Positions 5,380 to 6,353 of a stretch of DNA of 6,353 nt are shown here, piece after piece. Position 1 is the stretch's first letter; each line of letters starts with the position of its first letter. Both the position numbers and the translations under genes were made by a program. The notes beneath the pieces are model-generated. The model searched no databases and was not told the DNA's origin. It worked only from the letters and a program-made list of their open reading frames with translations. The stretch is from Rhodocyclaceae bacterium (lineage in GTDB: Bacteria; Pseudomonadota; Gammaproteobacteria; Burkholderiales; Rhodocyclaceae): contig JAEUNN010000183.1 of the NCBI GenBank assembly GCA_016791085.1, positions 1-6,353 of the forward strand, given 5' to 3'.

Positions 5380-6353
5380 GCCCGCTCCGCGACTTTTTCG
5401 CCCATCAGGCCCGAGGGGCGGAACACCAGCACCAGGATGAGCACGAAAAACGCGAATATGTCTTTGTAATTGGAGCCGAGGAAGCCGCGGTCGCCGAAGC
5501 GTTCGCACAGGTCCGCGCCCATCCCGCCCGGCAGGTGGGTGCTCCACCAGCAGAAATTGGTGAGGTCGCCGATATAGCCGGCGCCCAGCGCTTCGATCAC
5601 GCCGAGCAATACCCCGCCCAGCATGGCGCCGCCCAGATTGCCTATGCCGCCCAGCACGGCGGCCGTGAAGGCCTTCAGACCGAGCAGGAAGCCCATGTGG
5701 TAATGCGCGGTCGAATAGTTCGCGCTGACCATGAGGCCGGCCAGCGCGCCGAGCGCCGAGCCCAGCACGAAGGTGAAGGCGATGATGCGGTTCACATCCA
5801 CGCCCATGAGGCTGGCGATGGCCGGATGTTCCGAGGTGGCGCGCATGGCGCGGCCGAGCCGCGTGCGATTCACCAGCAGCCACAGTCCTCCCATGGTGCC
5901 GGCTGCGAGCAGCACGATCATGATTTGCACATCGGTCAGCGCGGCGCCCAGAAACTGGTGCGGGGCGGCCGGCAGCACGGGCGGGAAGGTATGGTAGTTG
6001 CGGCCCCAGAACAGCATGGCGATCTGTTGCAGCAGGATGGACACGCCTATCGCCGTGATGAGCGGTGCGAGGCGCGGTGCGTGGCGCAGCGGACGGTAGG
6101 CGATGCGCTCGATCAGAAAGCCGGTCGCCATGCAGACCACCGCGGCGACCGCCAGACCCGCCAGCACGATCACCGGGCCCGGCAGCCCACTGGACTGTAG
6201 CCGCGCAATGACCGACAACGCGGTGAGCGCACCGATCATGACGACTTCGCCGTGCGCGAAATTGATGAGCCCCATGATGCCGTACACCATGGTGTAGCCC
6301 AGTGCTACCAGGGCATAGATGCTGCCCAGCACGAGGCCATTCACGATCTGCTG
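5376..6353 (-). CDS. livH: LivH, permease subunit of branched-chain amino-acid ABC importer (5' end off window)
   Basis: The partner permease of LivM in the inner membrane. 325 residues are visible. The window opens with codons for QQIVNGLVLGSIYALVALGY, which matches the family N-terminus after the first few residues, so the true start lies just outside the right edge. The GTG at 6342-6344 is an internal Val codon and should not be taken as the start. Family blocks include TMVYGIMGLINFAHGEV (21-37), YRPLR (86-90), GVSILLQQ (103-110), the coupling segment GRAMRATSEHPAIASLMGVD (167-186), LKAFTAAVLGGIGNLGGAMLGG (226-247) and FRPSGLMGEKVAERA at the end. Roughly eight hydrophobic segments are visible. 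It is longer than E. coli LivH (308): about 25 residues (266-290), hydrophilic in part and with C268 and C283, appear inserted between GYIGDLT and FLGSNYKDIFAF. It is the first visible gene of livHMGF; promoter and binding-protein gene are outside the window. Confidence 0.94.
   Translation of the reverse strand, partial: QQIVNGLVLGSIYALVALGYTMVYGIMGLINFAHGEVVMIGALTALSVIARLQSSGLPGPVIVLAGLAVAAVVCMATGFLIERIAYRPLRHAPRLAPLITAIGVSILLQQIAMLFWGRNYHTFPPVLPAAPHQFLGAALTDVQIMIVLLAAGTMGGLWLLVNRTRLGRAMRATSEHPAIASLMGVDVNRIIAFTFVLGSALGALAGLMVSANYSTAHYHMGFLLGLKAFTAAVLGGIGNLGGAMLGGVLLGVIEALGAGYIGDLTNFCWWSTHLPGGMGADLCERFGDRGFLGSNYKDIFAFFVLILVLVFRPSGLMGEKVAERA
5385..5388 (-). promoter_or_regulatory. Ribosome binding site GGAG of livM
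   Basis: On the minus strand GGAG ends 5 bases before the ATG at 5379 and 8 bases before the ATG at 5376. It lies inside the last codons of livH. It supports a livM start at this junction and leaves the choice between the two adjacent ATG codons open. Confidence 0.6.

Noticed and set aside
4258..5469. Plus-strand open frames (4258-4815 and 4861-5469) opposite livM
   Set aside because: Both are Gln/His/Arg/Ala-rich shadows of hydrophobic membrane-protein codons, with no ribosome site or family resemblance.
6342..6344. GTG as the start codon of livH
   Set aside because: The codons before it (Gln-Gln-Ile) continue the conserved LivH N-terminus up to the window edge, so this is an internal Val and the gene is simply cut off.

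Overview
The window is a compact, GC-rich, fully coding stretch of a bacterial chromosome. The gene content and protein style suggest a betaproteobacterium (Burkholderiales, Rhodocyclales or Nitrosomonadales-like). The main grounds are the livH-livM-livG-livF order, the Burkholderiales/Rhodocyclales-like LivH and LivM sequences, and a UbiD of the proteobacterial ubiquinone-pathway type. The taxon is an inference from the protein sequences only; no rRNA or tRNA is present.

Layout from left to right. Positions 1-534 (minus strand) hold the N-terminal 178 residues of a histone-deacetylase-superfamily zinc amidohydrolase, cut by the left window edge. Ten bases upstream of it, 545-1231 (minus) is a 228-residue short-chain dehydrogenase/reductase; these two form a small operon. 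A 73-bp divergent gap (1232-1304) separates them from ubiD (1305-2789, plus), the prenylated-FMN-dependent decarboxylase of ubiquinone synthesis. ubiD converges with the next operon, and the two stop codons lie nine bases apart inside a perfect 15-bp palindrome. Positions 2799-6353 (minus) hold livF, livG, livM and livH, read right to left as livH-livM-livG-livF. They encode the ATPases and permeases of a branched-chain amino-acid (HAAT/LIV-I type) ABC importer. Each of the three gene junctions is a 4-base ATGA overlap. livH runs off the right edge and its true start is outside the window; the periplasmic binding protein is not present here and may lie further upstream.

How the genes work together: LivH and LivM form the membrane channel and LivG and LivF the two nucleotide-binding subunits, so these four need only a periplasmic binding protein to make a complete importer. 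UbiD acts separately, in respiratory quinone synthesis, and needs prenylated FMN from a UbiX that is not encoded here. The substrates of the SDR and the deacetylase-like protein cannot be read from the sequence.

I saw no tRNA, rRNA, CRISPR array, insertion sequence or prophage signature, and no gap longer than 73 bases. Overall this looks like an ordinary housekeeping and transport region. The points most worth a second look are the stop-codon palindrome between the convergent genes and an apparent hydrophilic, cysteine-containing insertion near the C-terminus of LivH. I found no evidence of a new biological system.
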